A stretch of 57,051 nucleotides of DNA from an uncultured Pelagibacteraceae bacterium (GTDB lineage Bacteria > Pseudomonadota > Alphaproteobacteria > Pelagibacterales > Pelagibacteraceae). Location of the stretch: NCBI GenBank assembly GCA_902619675.1, contig CACNFA010000006.1, positions 1-57,051 of the forward strand. Direction: 5' to 3'. This document shows, in pieces, positions 8,911 through 18,946 of this stretch (the first letter of the stretch is position 1; every line of letters begins with the position of its first letter). Made by a program: the position numbers and the translations under genes. The notes under the pieces were generated by a model. It was not told the origin of the DNA. It saw only the letters and a list, made by a program, of their open reading frames with translations, and did not search any database.

Positions 8911-11109
8911 ATGCAAATTACAAATAAAATTATTGAAAAACACGGTCTAAAAATAGATGAATACAAAAAAATTCAAAAATTACTTAAAAGAGATCCTAAT
9001 TTGCTTGAGCTTGGTATTTTTTCTGCAATGTGGAATGAGCACTGTTCATATAAATCCTCAAGAATACATTTGAAAAAACTTCCTACTAAAGGAAAGCAAG
9101 TTATTCAAGGCCCGGGTGAGAACGCAGGAGTAATTGATATAGGAGATGATGATGCAATCATATTCAAGATAGAAAGCCACAATCATCCCTCTTATATCGA
9201 GCCATATCAAGGTGCTGCTACTGGAGTTGGGGGAATTTTGAGAGATGTTTTCACAATGGGTGCAAGACCTATAGCGCTTTTGAATTCTATACATTTTGGA
9301 GCACCTGATCACCCTAAAACTAAAAATCTTTTAAATGGTGTAGTTTCAGGAATAGGTGGTTACGGTAATTGTATTGGAGTACCTACCGTTGCTGGAGAAA
9401 CAAAATTTAATGAAACATATAATGAAAACATTTTAGTTAATGCTATGGCAGTCGGACATGCTAAAAAAAGTAAAATATTTTACTCTAAAGCAAAAGGAAT
9501 TAATAAAGCAGTAGTATATGTTGGATCTAAAACTGGTAGAGATGGTATACATGGTGCGTCAATGGCCTCAGCAGAATTTGATGAAAATTCTGATGAAAAA
9601 AAACCTACAGTTCAAGTTGGAGATCCGTTCACTGAAAAATTACTTTTAGAAGCTTGCTTAGAACTAATGAAGGATGACTCAATTATTGCCATCCAAGACA
9701 TGGGAGCTGCTGGTTTAACATCATCGAGCGTAGAAATGGCATCTAAAGGTTCTCTGGGAATAGAATTAGAATTAGATAAAGTTCCTTGCAGGGAGGAAAA
9801 TATGACACCTTACGAAATGATGCTTTCTGAAAGCCAAGAAAGAATGTTGATTATTTTGGAGGATGGAAAAGAAGAGCGTGCAAAAAAAATTTTTGATAAG
9901 TGGGATCTAGATTTTGTAATTATAGGTAAAACAACTAATACAAAAAATTTAACCATGAAATATAAAAATATAATTCATGGAGAAATTCCGATTGATGCAT
10001 TAGCTACAAAAGCTCCGATTTACGATAGAAAATGGATAAGAAAAAAACCTTCAAAGTGCGAAGTAAACTTAAAAAATCTAAAGAAAATTAAATTAGAAGA
10101 GGGTTTGATCAAAGTTTTGTCCTCACCAAATCATTCAAATAAAAGTTGGATTACAAATCAATACGATCAGATGGTGATGTGCGATACTGTACAAAGATCT
10201 GGCTCAGATGCAGCAATAATAAGAATACATAATACAGAAAAAGCTATAGCTGTAACTGTTGACTCCTCTGCGAATTATTGCAAGTCACATCCAATTTCTG
10301 GCGGAAAACAAATTGTTTGCGAAAATTGGAGAAACTTGATTTCAGTTGGTGCAAAACCTTTAGCTATCACTAATTGTTTAAACTTTGGAAATCCTGAAAA
10401 TAGTGAAATTATGGGTGAGTTTGCAGAATGCTTAAGTGGGATAAAAGAAGCATGTGAATTTTTAAATTATCCTATAGTGTCTGGAAATGTTTCTTTTTAT
10501 AATGGAACAAATAAAAAAAATATTTTTCCAACACCAGTAATAGGCGGTGTAGGTTTAATCTCTAAATTAAAAAAACCTATAGGCCAATATTTTAAAGCTG
10601 AAAATAGTTTCATAATTGTTGTGGGAAAAACCTTTGGACACATTGAACAAAGCTGTTTTTTGAAAGAAAACTTCTCAATAACTGATGGGTCTCCTCCTGA
10701 AACAAATCTTACAAATGAGAAAAATAATGGTGAAGCTGTGCTTAATTTAATCAATAAGGATTTAGTTCTTACTGCACATGATGTGTCAAGCGGAGGGTTA
10801 ATAATTGGGCTTTGCGAAATGTCTATTTACTCTGGGGTAGGTATTAAAATTAATAAACCAAAAATTTTGAGCAACTTGATTGAATATTTCTTTGGAGAGG
10901 ATCAGGGCAGATATATTTTAGAAGTTAATACTGAAAATATCAATAAAGTTGAAAAAATTCTAAAATCAAACAATATTTATTATGAAAATATTGGTAAAAC
11001 GCAAAGTAAATATTTTGAAATAGAGGGAGAAATGAAATCGGACATTAATGAATTGTATAAAATCAATAATCAATGGTATAATGATTTTAATGCCGTTACC
11101 AATAAATGA
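8911..11109 (+). CDS. purL: FGAM synthase large subunit PurL (small-PurL type)
   Basis: The 732-residue ATP-dependent synthase converts FGAR to FGAM using ammonia from PurQ. It is the short PurL type that needs separate PurS and PurQ, both present immediately upstream. Visible blocks include [10 protein letters not shown] near residues 41-50, the substrate/Mg block [11 protein letters not shown] near 88-98, [12 protein letters not shown] just after it and, in the second half, the related [11 protein letters not shown] segment. It ends in TGA at 11107-11109, within which the downstream bolA frame has already begun. Confidence 0.95.
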   Translation: MQITNKIIEKHGLKIDEYKKIQKLLKRDPNLLELGIFSAMWNEHCSYKSSRIHLKKLPTKGKQVIQGPGENAGVIDIGDDDAIIFKIESHNHPSYIEPYQGAATGVGGILRDVFTMGARPIALLNSIHFGAPDHPKTKNLLNGVVSGIGGYGNCIGVPTVAGETKFNETYNENILVNAMAVGHAKKSKIFYSKAKGINKAVVYVGSKTGRDGIHGASMASAEFDENSDEKKPTVQVGDPFTEKLLLEACLELMKDDSIIAIQDMGAAGLTSSSVEMASKGSLGIELELDKVPCREENMTPYEMMLSESQERMLIILEDGKEERAKKIFDKWDLDFVIIGKTTNTKNLTMKYKNIIHGEIPIDALATKAPIYDRKWIRKKPSKCEVNLKNLKKIKLEEGLIKVLSSPNHSNKSWITNQYDQMVMCDTVQRSGSDAAIIRIHNTEKAIAVTVDSSANYCKSHPISGGKQIVCENWRNLISVGAKPLAITNCLNFGNPENSEIMGEFAECLSGIKEACEFLNYPIVSGNVSFYNGTNKKNIFPTPVIGGVGLISKLKKPIGQYFKAENSFIIVVGKTFGHIEQSCFLKENFSITDGSPPETNLTNEKNNGEAVLNLINKDLVLTAHDVSSGGLIIGLCEMSIYSGVGIKINKPKILSNLIEYFFGEDQGRYILEVNTENINKVEKILKSNNIYYENIGKTQSKYFEIEGEMKSDINELYKINNQWYNDFNAVTNK

Positions 11110-11320
11110 AATAAAAAAACTAATTTTAGAAAGTATTCCAGATGCTACGATTGAGATAAAAGATCTTATGGGTGATAATAATCATTATTCGGCTGTGATA
11201 AAATCAAAATTATTTAATAATTTAAATAAGATTGATCAACATAAATTAGTTTATAAATCTTTAAAAGGTAAAATGGGTAATGAGTTACATGCCCTATCAA
11301 TTACTACGGAGGGGAAATAA
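11090..11320 (+). CDS. bolA: BolA family protein
   Basis: The small protein (76 residues from ATG 11090) has the BolA fold: [19 protein letters not shown], then a strand with DNNHYSAVI and a final HALSI segment. Such proteins partner CGFS monothiol glutaredoxins in iron-sulfur cluster handling, and a grxD gene follows directly. The frame opens upstream to 11048, but homologues start near the MPLP segment, so the start is ATG 11090 or ATG 11081. Either way the coding region begins inside the purL 3' end. The stop shares bases with the grxD start (TAATG). Confidence 0.9.
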   Translation: MPLPINEIKKLILESIPDATIEIKDLMGDNNHYSAVIKSKLFNNLNKIDQHKLVYKSLKGKMGNELHALSITTEGK

Positions 11321-11637
11321 TGGAAATTAAAGAAAGTATTAAAAAAACAATTAGTGAAAACGATGTCTGTCTCTTTATGAAGGGAACGCCTGACTCACCA
11401 CAATGTGGTTTCTCAATGGCCGTCTCTAATGTGCTAAAACATATGAATGTTTCATTTAAAGGTGTTAATGTCTTGGAAGATGAAAATTTACGAAAAGGTA
11501 TAAAAGAATTCAGCGACTGGCCAACTATTCCTCAACTTTATGTTAAGGGGGAATTTATAGGCGGTTGTGATATCGTTAAAGAAATGTTTGAAAAGGGTGA
11601 ATTAAAAAAACTTTTTGAAAAAAAAAAAATAATCTAA
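11320..11637 (+). CDS. grxD: Monothiol glutaredoxin, Grx4/GrxD family
   Basis: The 105-residue protein carries the monothiol active site CGFS at residues 29-32 and the glutathione-binding segments WPTIPQLYVKGEFIGGCDI. Family members bind a [2Fe-2S] cluster with glutathione and deliver it, usually together with BolA, which is encoded just upstream. Length is typical. It is the last gene of the plus-strand operon and abuts the convergent methyltransferase gene with one base between stops, so no terminator hairpin fits between them. Confidence 0.95.
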   Translation: MEIKESIKKTISENDVCLFMKGTPDSPQCGFSMAVSNVLKHMNVSFKGVNVLEDENLRKGIKEFSDWPTIPQLYVKGEFIGGCDIVKEMFEKGELKKLFEKKKII

Positions 11638-11638
11638 T

Positions 11639-12382
11639 TTATTTTTTTTTTAAAAAACAAATGTCAGAGTCATCTAAATTTCCTTTGAATATTTCAAGAT
11701 TTTCAATATTCTTCATTAAAAACTTTTGATCTTCTTTGCTAAGCAAATTTGAATTAAAAAATACATTATTTTTTAATTTCTTAAGCATTTCATCTATAAA
11801 TAATTCATTAGTATCTTTGTTATAATTGTAATAATTAGGATGTTTGAAATCTTCAATAATATAAATTCCCTTATTATTTAAATACTTAAAAAAAAAATTC
11901 AAACTTATAATAATATCGCTTAATAGATGAGATCCATCGTCAATTATAATATCAAACTTACTAAAGTTATTTGAGATAAATATTTTATTTAAAGTTTTCA
12001 ATAGATTTTTACGATTGTTGACATCTAAGCCGTAAACAAAAATTTTTTTAGAAGAATATTTGAAATTTGAAATATTTATATCAAAACAAAAAATTTTTGA
12101 ATTACGAAAATATTTGGCGAACGAAGCTGCAGAAGCTCCTGCAAATGAACCTATTTCTAAAATATTAAGTCTTTTTTCTCGGTAATCTTTTAATTCAGAC
12201 GTATAAAATTTTGAAAATCCATGTCCTTTTTTATTATTTTTTTTGAAAATATTTGCCTTATCACTTCCGTAATAATAAAATAATTCATCTAATGATTTGT
12301 TTTCAAAGTCGTCCCTATCTATAGATATTTTTTTTTTTAATTTGTATATTAGTTTTCTTTTAAAGAGGCTAAAAAAATTCAA
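11639..12382 (-). CDS. Class I SAM-dependent methyltransferase, substrate unknown
   Basis: The 247-residue protein has the Rossmann methyltransferase core: ILEIGSFAGASAASFAKYF (SAM loop, near residues 75-93), FCFDIN for the acidic residue after strand 2, and IIIDDGSHLLSD near 145-156. The N-terminal LDELFYYYGSDKA and GHGFSKFYTSELK blocks resemble MycE-like sugar O-methyltransferases found in glycan and secondary-metabolite clusters. It follows rpsD on the same strand with no gap. The acceptor is not predictable; envelope glycan is a reasonable guess. Confidence 0.75.
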   Translation of the reverse strand: MNFFSLFKRKLIYKLKKKISIDRDDFENKSLDELFYYYGSDKANIFKKNNKKGHGFSKFYTSELKDYREKRLNILEIGSFAGASAASFAKYFRNSKIFCFDINISNFKYSSKKIFVYGLDVNNRKNLLKTLNKIFISNNFSKFDIIIDDGSHLLSDIIISLNFFFKYLNNKGIYIIEDFKHPNYYNYNKDTNELFIDEMLKKLKNNVFFNSNLLSKEDQKFLMKNIENLEIFKGNLDDSDICFLKKK

Positions 12383-13000
12383 TTATCTTGAATAGTATTC
12401 TATTACTAAATTTGGTTCCATTATTACTGGATAAGGTACTTCTGAAAATTTTGGAACTCTGACTAATTTTACAGTTTTGTTTTTGTTATCTAATTGAATG
12501 TACTCTGGAATTTCTCTCTCTTTGCTCTGAATAGACCCTTCAATCACATTAAGTTTTTTAGATTTGTCTCTTACTTCAATTAAATCTGACCCCCTCACAA
12601 TGTAACTTGAAATATTAACTCTTTTTTTATTTACTTTAATGTGGCCGTGGTTAATCATTTGACGCGCAGAAAATACTGTAGGTGCTAATTTAGCTCTGTA
12701 TACTACGGTATCAAGTCTGCTTTCAAGGATAGCTATTAAATTTTCAGTAGTGTCTCCTTTTTTTGAAAGTGCTTTTCTATATATATTTCTAAATTGACGT
12801 TCGTTTATATTTCCGTAATAAGCTTTTAATTTCTGTTTAGCTTGGAGTTGAATTCCATAATCTGTTGGCTTTCCCTTTTTATTTTGACCATGTTGGCCTG
12901 GTGGGTATGCTCTTGAATTAAACGGGCTTTTAGGTCTTCCCCAAATATTAGCTTTTAACCTTCGGTCGACTTTATGTTTTGATTTTAGTCTTTTTGTCAT
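12383..13000 (-). CDS. rpsD: 30S ribosomal protein S4
   Basis: The 205-residue protein nucleates 30S assembly by binding the 5' domain of 16S rRNA. The N-terminal basic region, RAYPPGQHGQNKKGK near residues 31-45 and the S4 RNA-binding domain ESRLDTVVYRAKLAPT near 93-108 are diagnostic. It lacks the N-terminal zinc-finger cysteines (a C-minus form). It sits as a lone ribosomal protein gene in the minus-strand group after the TrmJ-like gene. Confidence 0.97.
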   Translation of the reverse strand: MTKRLKSKHKVDRRLKANIWGRPKSPFNSRAYPPGQHGQNKKGKPTDYGIQLQAKQKLKAYYGNINERQFRNIYRKALSKKGDTTENLIAILESRLDTVVYRAKLAPTVFSARQMINHGHIKVNKKRVNISSYIVRGSDLIEVRDKSKKLNVIEGSIQSKEREIPEYIQLDNKNKTVKLVRVPKFSEVPYPVIMEPNLVIEYYSR

Positions 13001-13052
13001 AATTTATAATTTTGTGTTTATAAGGTTTCAAATTTATTTGTCAATTACGGTT

Positions 13053-13769
13053 TTAATTTTTTTTGCTCAATACGCTTATAATACTAGCTAAAACCCTCAA
13101 TTCTTTGTCATTTGGCTCAAGTCTGTAAATAAGGTTATGAATATTTAATATCATAGAGTGTTTTTTTTCTAATGGAAGAAAAAAATCTTTTTTCTCCAGT
13201 AATTTAATCAAATGTTTAACTATTGAGGAAATTTTTAACTTAGATGAAATTTTTATTTCTTTTCCTTTTTTTTCAAAAATATTTTTATTTAAAAATTTAA
13301 ATATTTCATAACATATTAATGTAACTGAGTGTGATAAATTTAAAGATTTGAAATTTTTTGAAGTTGGAATTTTTAATAAGAAATTTGAATATGAAAGATC
13401 TTTATTAGATAGACCAGAGGCCTCTGGTCCAAACATTAGGCCAATTTTTAAATTTCTATATTTTTTTAAAATTTTTAAAAAATCTCTCATAGTTATGTGT
13501 TTTTTATTAACATCCCTAGACCTAGCACTTAGAGAGATTACTACGTCATATTGGTTAACAGCTTCTTCAGTGCTATGAAATACTTTTGCATTATTAATTA
13601 TATCATAAGCTCCAACAGAAGTTGCTTTAGTTTTATGATTGGGAAAAGTAAATTTAGGCGAAACAATATTTAATTTTAAGAATCCAAAATTTTTCATTGA
13701 GCGAGCACAAGCGCCAATATTTTCACCTAATTGAGGTTTTATGAGTATAAACCCAAACTTATTCTTCAT
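13053..13769 (-). CDS. trmJ: tRNA 2'-O-methyltransferase, TrmJ/TrmH (SPOUT) family
   Basis: The 238-residue protein has the SPOUT-knot features of TrmJ: the N-terminal FILIKPQLGENIGACARSM, the SAM-binding loop LMFGPEASGLSNKDL near residues 114-128 and the knot segment SLNLSHSVTLICYEIF near 143-158. TrmJ methylates the ribose of nucleotide 32 in tRNA. The C-terminal helical extension fits TrmJ better than the short TrmL type. Its start overlaps the cimA stop by 11 bp on the same strand. Confidence 0.85.
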   Translation of the reverse strand: MKNKFGFILIKPQLGENIGACARSMKNFGFLKLNIVSPKFTFPNHKTKATSVGAYDIINNAKVFHSTEEAVNQYDVVISLSARSRDVNKKHITMRDFLKILKKYRNLKIGLMFGPEASGLSNKDLSYSNFLLKIPTSKNFKSLNLSHSVTLICYEIFKFLNKNIFEKKGKEIKISSKLKISSIVKHLIKLLEKKDFFLPLEKKHSMILNIHNLIYRLEPNDKELRVLASIISVLSKKN

Positions 13770-15363
13770 TCAAATTTGCGGGGGCTTTTTCTTTAAATAA
13801 TTTGTAATCTAAACTATCAATCAAAGCTTTGAATGAAGCTTCAATTATATTAGGTGAAACTCCAACAGTAAACCAACTTACTCCTGATTTATCTGTACTT
13901 TCAATCAATACTCTTGTTGTCGCTTCGGTACCGGTATTTAAAATTCTTACTTTATAATCAAGTAATTTTAAATCAGAGAAATAGTTATAATACTTAGTTA
14001 CTTTTTTAAAATTATTTCTTATCGCATTGTCTAAAGCATTTACAGGTCCATTCCCTTCTCCATTACATTCTATTTCTTTCCCATCAATTAAAAAAGTTAC
14101 ATTGGCTTTAGTTTGTATATCCTTGGATTTAGAAACATTTACATTATAACTTTTAACTTTTAAATATTCAGGAACCTTGTCTAATAATCTATTAGCAAGC
14201 AATTCAAAAGAAGCATCAGCACCATCATAAGAATATCCACTAAATTCTCTGTCTTTCACTTCATCAAGAATTTTTTGGACTTTAGAGTCTTTCGAGTCTA
14301 TTTGAACGCCATATTTCTCTAGTCTTGATAATATATTAGATCTTCCTGCTTGATTAGAAACTATTATATTTCTATGATTTCCAATTATTTTTGGGTCTAT
14401 ATGTTCATAGGTTTTAGGATCTTTTTTTACAGCTGAAACATGAAGACCCCCTTTATGTGAAAATGCTGAAGCTCCCACATAGGCCATACTTTTATTAGGT
14501 TTTCTGTTAAGTATTTCGTCAAGTAATCGTGAGCACTCAGTTAGTGATGATAATTTTTCTTTTTTAATATTAATTTCATATCTGTCACTAAAAGATTTTT
14601 TAAGACACAGATTTGGTATAATAGACATTAAATTTGCATTACCGCATCTTTCACCTAATCCATTAATTGTTCCTTGAACGTGTCTAACTCCACACTCTAT
14701 TGCAACTAGAGAATTTGCAACTGCATTTTCTGTATCGTTATGTGCATGTATTCCGAGATTACTTCCAGGAATTTTTTTTGTAACTTTTGAGACAATTTCT
14801 CTTACCTCATTTGGTAATGTGCCACCATTAGTGTCGCATAACACAACCCACCTTGCACCGTTATCATAAGCCTCTTTTAAACAATTAAGCGCATATTCAG
14901 AATTGGCTTTGTAACCATCAAAAAAATGCTCTGCATCAAATAAAAACTCTTTATTATTTTTGACAAAATGTCTTGCAGTTTCTCTTATATTTTCTAAATT
15001 TTCCTCATTTTTAATTCCCAAAGCAACTTTGACATGAAAATCCCATGACTTTCCGACTACACACACAGCTGGAGTATTAGCATTTAATAATGAAGATAAA
15101 CCAGGATCATTATCTGCGCTTCTACCGGTTTTTTTTGTCATACCAAAAGCAGTAAACAATGTATTTTTCATTTTAGGAGGGTTGGTAAAAAAGTTAGTAT
15201 CAACCGGATTAGCCCCTGGCCAACCACCTTCAATGTAGTCGACACCAATGTCAGACAAAACTCGAGCTATTTTGTTTTTGTCTTCAATCGTAAAGTCCAC
15301 ACCTTCTGTCTGTGCGCCATCTCTTAAAGTTGTATCAAAAATATATATTTTTTCTTTACTCAT
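13759..15363 (-). CDS. cimA: (R)-citramalate synthase
   Basis: The 534-residue enzyme condenses acetyl-CoA and pyruvate to citramalate for threonine-independent isoleucine synthesis. DTTLRDGAQTEGVDFT near residues 10-25 holds the metal and pyruvate-binding residues, GIHAHNDTENAVANS supplies the HxH metal ligands, GLGERCGNANL follows, and the long C-terminal half is the LeuA dimer regulatory domain. DGAQTEGV in place of DGEQ favours CimA over 2-isopropylmalate synthase. Its start overlaps the cysS stop (ATGA). Confidence 0.9.
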   Translation of the reverse strand: MSKEKIYIFDTTLRDGAQTEGVDFTIEDKNKIARVLSDIGVDYIEGGWPGANPVDTNFFTNPPKMKNTLFTAFGMTKKTGRSADNDPGLSSLLNANTPAVCVVGKSWDFHVKVALGIKNEENLENIRETARHFVKNNKEFLFDAEHFFDGYKANSEYALNCLKEAYDNGARWVVLCDTNGGTLPNEVREIVSKVTKKIPGSNLGIHAHNDTENAVANSLVAIECGVRHVQGTINGLGERCGNANLMSIIPNLCLKKSFSDRYEINIKKEKLSSLTECSRLLDEILNRKPNKSMAYVGASAFSHKGGLHVSAVKKDPKTYEHIDPKIIGNHRNIIVSNQAGRSNILSRLEKYGVQIDSKDSKVQKILDEVKDREFSGYSYDGADASFELLANRLLDKVPEYLKVKSYNVNVSKSKDIQTKANVTFLIDGKEIECNGEGNGPVNALDNAIRNNFKKVTKYYNYFSDLKLLDYKVRILNTGTEATTRVLIESTDKSGVSWFTVGVSPNIIEASFKALIDSLDYKLFKEKAPANLNEE

Positions 15364-16712
15364 TTATAGTTCCAGGTTGTTTTATCTTTAATGTCCTTAA
15401 TATCAATACCTTCTTCATTAAGTTCTTTTCTTATTTTATCAGCGAGATCGTAATTTCCAGTTTTTTTTGCATCTTCTCTATCTTTTATTTTGCTTAAGAT
15501 CTCTTTCTCAGATATTTTAATTTTGCTTTTTTTAAATTTATCTCTTTCAATATTTGTTTCGTGAAATAATCCTACTAACCTACAAGCTCTATTAAACTCT
15601 TTAATTTTTTCTTTATTACCATCTTGTGCTTGATTGAATAAATCATGTAATTTAGAAATATAAAGAGGTGTATTTAAATCATCAAGTAAATGATTGAAAC
15701 ATTCAGGCAATTTTTCACTATAGTCTTTTGAATATATTGAGTACCACTTATCTAATACCTTGGATTGAGTTTTCAATAATTCATCACTCCAATCTAAAGG
15801 CTGTTTGTAATGAGAACTAAGTAAAGCAAGTCTTAATACTTGGCCTGAATATTTTTTTTCTGCTTCTGTGATTGTAGAAATATTTCCAAGGGACTTGGAC
15901 ATTTTTTCTTTATCAAAAGTTACAAATCCATTGTGTACCCAATAATTTGCTAATTTTTCAGTTTTATTGTTCACACACGATTGAGCTATTTCATTTTCAT
16001 GATGGGGGAAAATTAAATCTAGTCCTCCTCCATGAATATCAAATTGACTACCTAAATATTTTTCACTCATTACTGAGCACTCTAGGTGCCATCCTGGTCT
16101 GCCTCTACCCCATGGAGAATCCCAACCAGGCTCATCCTTTTTTGAAGGTTTCCATAAAACGAAATCCAAAGGATCTTTTTTTAATTCGGATACTTCAACT
16201 CTAGCTCCAATTTTAAGCTCGTCAATTTTTTTATTTGATAGTTTGCCGTAATTTTTGAAGGAAGACACTGCAAAATATACATGATCTTTTTTCTCATAAG
16301 CTGCATTTAATTTAATTAAATTTTTAATCATTGAAATCATTTCTTCTACATGATCTGTTGCTTTAGGTTCAAAAGTTGGTTGAGTACAATATAAAGATTG
16401 GCAATTTAAATGAAACTCTTTTGTAATTTCATTAGTGAGTTGTGATATTGGTACACCTTTTTTTTTTGAAGTTTCAATAATTTTATCGTCTATATCCGTA
16501 ATATTTCTCACATAAGTTACTTTATTCTTGCCATAAATTTCTTTTAAAACTCTATATAAAATATCAAAAACTACTAAAGCTCTAGCATTTCCAACATGGG
16601 GTTTATCGTAAACAGTAGGTCCGCAAGCATATAAAGAAATTTTTTCAGGGTTAATTGGTTTAAAAATTTCTTTTTTTTTAGTTAAAGAATTTGATAAATA
16701 AAGATTATTCAT
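15360..16712 (-). CDS. cysS: Cysteinyl-tRNA synthetase
   Basis: The 450-residue class I synthetase shows YACGPTVYDKPHVGNARA (zinc Cys and the HIGH-like HVGN), HLECSVM and FPHHENEIAQ with further zinc ligands, and KEKMSKSLGN (KMSKS loop). Length fits the family. It lies between nadE and cimA in a tightly packed minus-strand group, overlapping nadE by 8 bp and cimA by 4 bp. Confidence 0.96.
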   Translation of the reverse strand: MNNLYLSNSLTKKKEIFKPINPEKISLYACGPTVYDKPHVGNARALVVFDILYRVLKEIYGKNKVTYVRNITDIDDKIIETSKKKGVPISQLTNEITKEFHLNCQSLYCTQPTFEPKATDHVEEMISMIKNLIKLNAAYEKKDHVYFAVSSFKNYGKLSNKKIDELKIGARVEVSELKKDPLDFVLWKPSKKDEPGWDSPWGRGRPGWHLECSVMSEKYLGSQFDIHGGGLDLIFPHHENEIAQSCVNNKTEKLANYWVHNGFVTFDKEKMSKSLGNISTITEAEKKYSGQVLRLALLSSHYKQPLDWSDELLKTQSKVLDKWYSIYSKDYSEKLPECFNHLLDDLNTPLYISKLHDLFNQAQDGNKEKIKEFNRACRLVGLFHETNIERDKFKKSKIKISEKEILSKIKDREDAKKTGNYDLADKIRKELNEEGIDIKDIKDKTTWNYK

Positions 16713-17442
16713 TAAATGTACAAACTGGTATCGGTTTCATCTTGTGTAAATTTTTTTCTCTTATTTCTAAATATTTTTGGTAATTAGGATCATTTTTATC
16801 TTTCATAGCTTTTTCAAGATCTTCATAAGACATTCCAAGTTGCTCTACATCATTCCTTCCATCATTCCATAATCCGTCAGTGGGTGGAGTATTAATGATT
16901 TCGTCGGAAACCCCTAGGTATCTTCCTAGCTCCCAAACTTGTGTCTTTGTACAATCAGCTATTGGAGATATATCAACTCCTCCATCACCATATTTAGTAT
17001 AAAACCCAACGCCAAAATCCTCAACTTTGTTACCTGTTCCAACAACTATTCCCGAATTGGCAGCTGCAACTTGATACAATGTTGCCATTCTCAACCTAGC
17101 TCTGGAGTTAGCGTATCCATGCTCATTATTAAAGTTACTTAACACTTCAGAAAATGAATTGAAAATTTTATCCATTTCTAACAAATGATGATCTACATTT
17201 TTATATTTACCTTTTAACCATTTTGCATGTAATAAGCTTAAGTCATGTTGAGACTTAATTTGTTTTATTGGCATTGTTAACACAATAGTTTTACGTCCAG
17301 TATTTGCACACAAAGTACTAACAACAGATGAATCAATACCACCTGAAATTCCAACAACTAAAGCTCTCGGTTTATAAGACTCCGAATCACAATATTTGTT
17401 AATCCAGTCTGTGATAATTTTTGCTCTTTTTTTTACATCCAT
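16705..17442 (-). CDS. nadE: NAD synthase, ammonia-dependent
   Basis: The 245-residue enzyme amidates deamido-NAD. The PP-loop VGISGGIDSSVVS near residues 29-41 binds ATP, GTGNKVEDFGVGFYTKYGDG gives the conserved NaAD-binding block and ISPIADCTKTQVWELGRYL follows. There is no N-terminal glutaminase domain, so it should use free ammonia. It is separated from the upstream DAHP synthase gene by 54 bp holding a strong hairpin, and may be the first gene of the nadE-cysS-cimA-trmJ-rpsD group. Confidence 0.93.
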   Translation of the reverse strand: MDVKKRAKIITDWINKYCDSESYKPRALVVGISGGIDSSVVSTLCANTGRKTIVLTMPIKQIKSQHDLSLLHAKWLKGKYKNVDHHLLEMDKIFNSFSEVLSNFNNEHGYANSRARLRMATLYQVAAANSGIVVGTGNKVEDFGVGFYTKYGDGGVDISPIADCTKTQVWELGRYLGVSDEIINTPPTDGLWNDGRNDVEQLGMSYEDLEKAMKDKNDPNYQKYLEIREKNLHKMKPIPVCTFNE

Positions 17443-17474
17443 AATTAATACCTTACCTATCTTTTTAAGGTTTG

Positions 17475-17503
17475 GTCTTAATAATTACAATAATTATTAA
17501 GAC
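17475..17503. terminator. 13-bp perfect hairpin at the DAHP synthase 3' end
   Basis: GTCTTAATAATTA at 17475-17487 and its exact reverse complement at 17491-17503 flank a 3-base loop. The right arm includes the TAA stop of the minus-strand DAHP synthase gene. In the minus direction the hairpin is not followed by a U-run, so it is not a classical intrinsic terminator; an attenuating or 3'-end stabilising role is as likely. Confidence 0.45.
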
Positions 17504-18879
17504 GCGGCTTGAATAATTTTGTTTGATATTTTTGAATTTTTCTTAATTTCGTCTGAAATTAAGAAAGCTAGCTCTAAAGCCTGGTCTGCATTTAGCCTTG
17601 GATCACAATGAGTCCTATATCTATTAGAAAGGTCATTTTCTGATATTTTTTGTGCTCCCCCAGTGCATTCTGTTACATCTTGTCCAGTCATCTCAATATG
17701 GAGACCGCCGGCATAACTTCTTTCCGCCTGACTCACTGAAAAGAAATTTTTAACTTCTTTTAAAACACTTTCGAAAGGTCTTGTCTTAAAACCAGTTGTT
17801 GCTTTTATAGTGTTACCATGCATAGGATCACATGACCAAACTACTTTAAGACCTTCTTTTTGAATAGATCTCATTAATTTAGGTAAATATTTTTCAACAT
17901 TATCTGCACCGAATCTTGAAATTAAAGTCAATCTTCCTGCTTCATTATCCGGATTTAATATATTGCATAATTTGATTAATTCTTCTGGTTTTAATGTTGG
18001 GCCACATTTTAAACCAATAGGATTTTTAATACCTCTGCAAAACTCAACATGCGCTCCATCAATTTGTCTTGTTCGATCACCTATCCAAACAAAATGAGCA
18101 GATGTATCGTGGTGCTCACCTGTAGTGGAGTCTATTCTAGTCATAGACTCTTCAAATGGTAAATGTAGTGCTTCATGAGAAGTATAAAAATTTACAGTTC
18201 TTAATCTACGATTGTTATCTGAATTTATTCCGCAAGCTTCCATAAAAGCAAGAGAGTCACTAATTTTATCTTCTATTTCTTTATACTTGCCTTTTGTTTT
18301 ATCTTTAATAAATCCAAGATTCCACAAATGAACTTGTCTGAGATCAGCAAATCCACCTTGAGAAAAAGCTCTCAATAAATTTAAAGTTGAAGCTGATTGT
18401 GAATAAGCTCTAAATAATCTTTTTGCATCAGGTATTCTTGCTTTCTCGGAAAATTCCATACCGTTGATATTGTCACCTAGATAACTGGGTAATTCCTTGC
18501 CATTTTTTTTTTCAGTTGGTGCACTTCTTGGTTTAGAAAATTGTCCCGCGATTCTTCCTACTTTCACAACTGGCATTGAAGCTGATGCAGTTAAAACCAA
18601 AGACATTTGCAATAAAACTTTAAAAGTATCTCTTATATTATCTGGATGAAATTCTGCAAAACTCTCAGCACAATCTCCTCCTTGTAACAAGAAAGCTTTG
18701 CCTTCTGTCACATCTGCAAGTGCTTTTTTTAAAGACCTAGACTCCCCAGCAAAGACTAAAGGGGGGTATTTTTTTATTTTGCTCAAAACTAAGTCTAATT
18801 CTTTTTTATCCTGATAAACTGGCAAATGTTTAGCAGGTAATTTAGTCCAACTATTTAAAGTCCATTTTTTCATTTTCAA
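17497..18879 (-). CDS. 3-deoxy-7-phosphoheptulonate (DAHP) synthase, class II
   Basis: The 460-residue plant-type (class II) enzyme makes the first intermediate of the shikimate pathway from PEP and erythrose-4-phosphate. [14 protein letters not shown] near residues 81-94, [35 protein letters not shown] and [17 protein letters not shown] are characteristic; the conserved Cys, His, Glu and Asp metal ligands are present. Length is typical. The hydrophilic start [20 protein letters not shown] matches the family. The 67-bp upstream gap is a divergent promoter region with pgl. Confidence 0.93.
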   Translation of the reverse strand: MKMKKWTLNSWTKLPAKHLPVYQDKKELDLVLSKIKKYPPLVFAGESRSLKKALADVTEGKAFLLQGGDCAESFAEFHPDNIRDTFKVLLQMSLVLTASASMPVVKVGRIAGQFSKPRSAPTEKKNGKELPSYLGDNINGMEFSEKARIPDAKRLFRAYSQSASTLNLLRAFSQGGFADLRQVHLWNLGFIKDKTKGKYKEIEDKISDSLAFMEACGINSDNNRRLRTVNFYTSHEALHLPFEESMTRIDSTTGEHHDTSAHFVWIGDRTRQIDGAHVEFCRGIKNPIGLKCGPTLKPEELIKLCNILNPDNEAGRLTLISRFGADNVEKYLPKLMRSIQKEGLKVVWSCDPMHGNTIKATTGFKTRPFESVLKEVKNFFSVSQAERSYAGGLHIEMTGQDVTECTGGAQKISENDLSNRYRTHCDPRLNADQALELAFLISDEIKKNSKISNKIIQAAS

Positions 18880-18946
18880 CTTATGGTATATATATAATGG
18901 TATTAGTAATATTCCAAGTCAGAATTTACATTAAAATAAGTAATTT

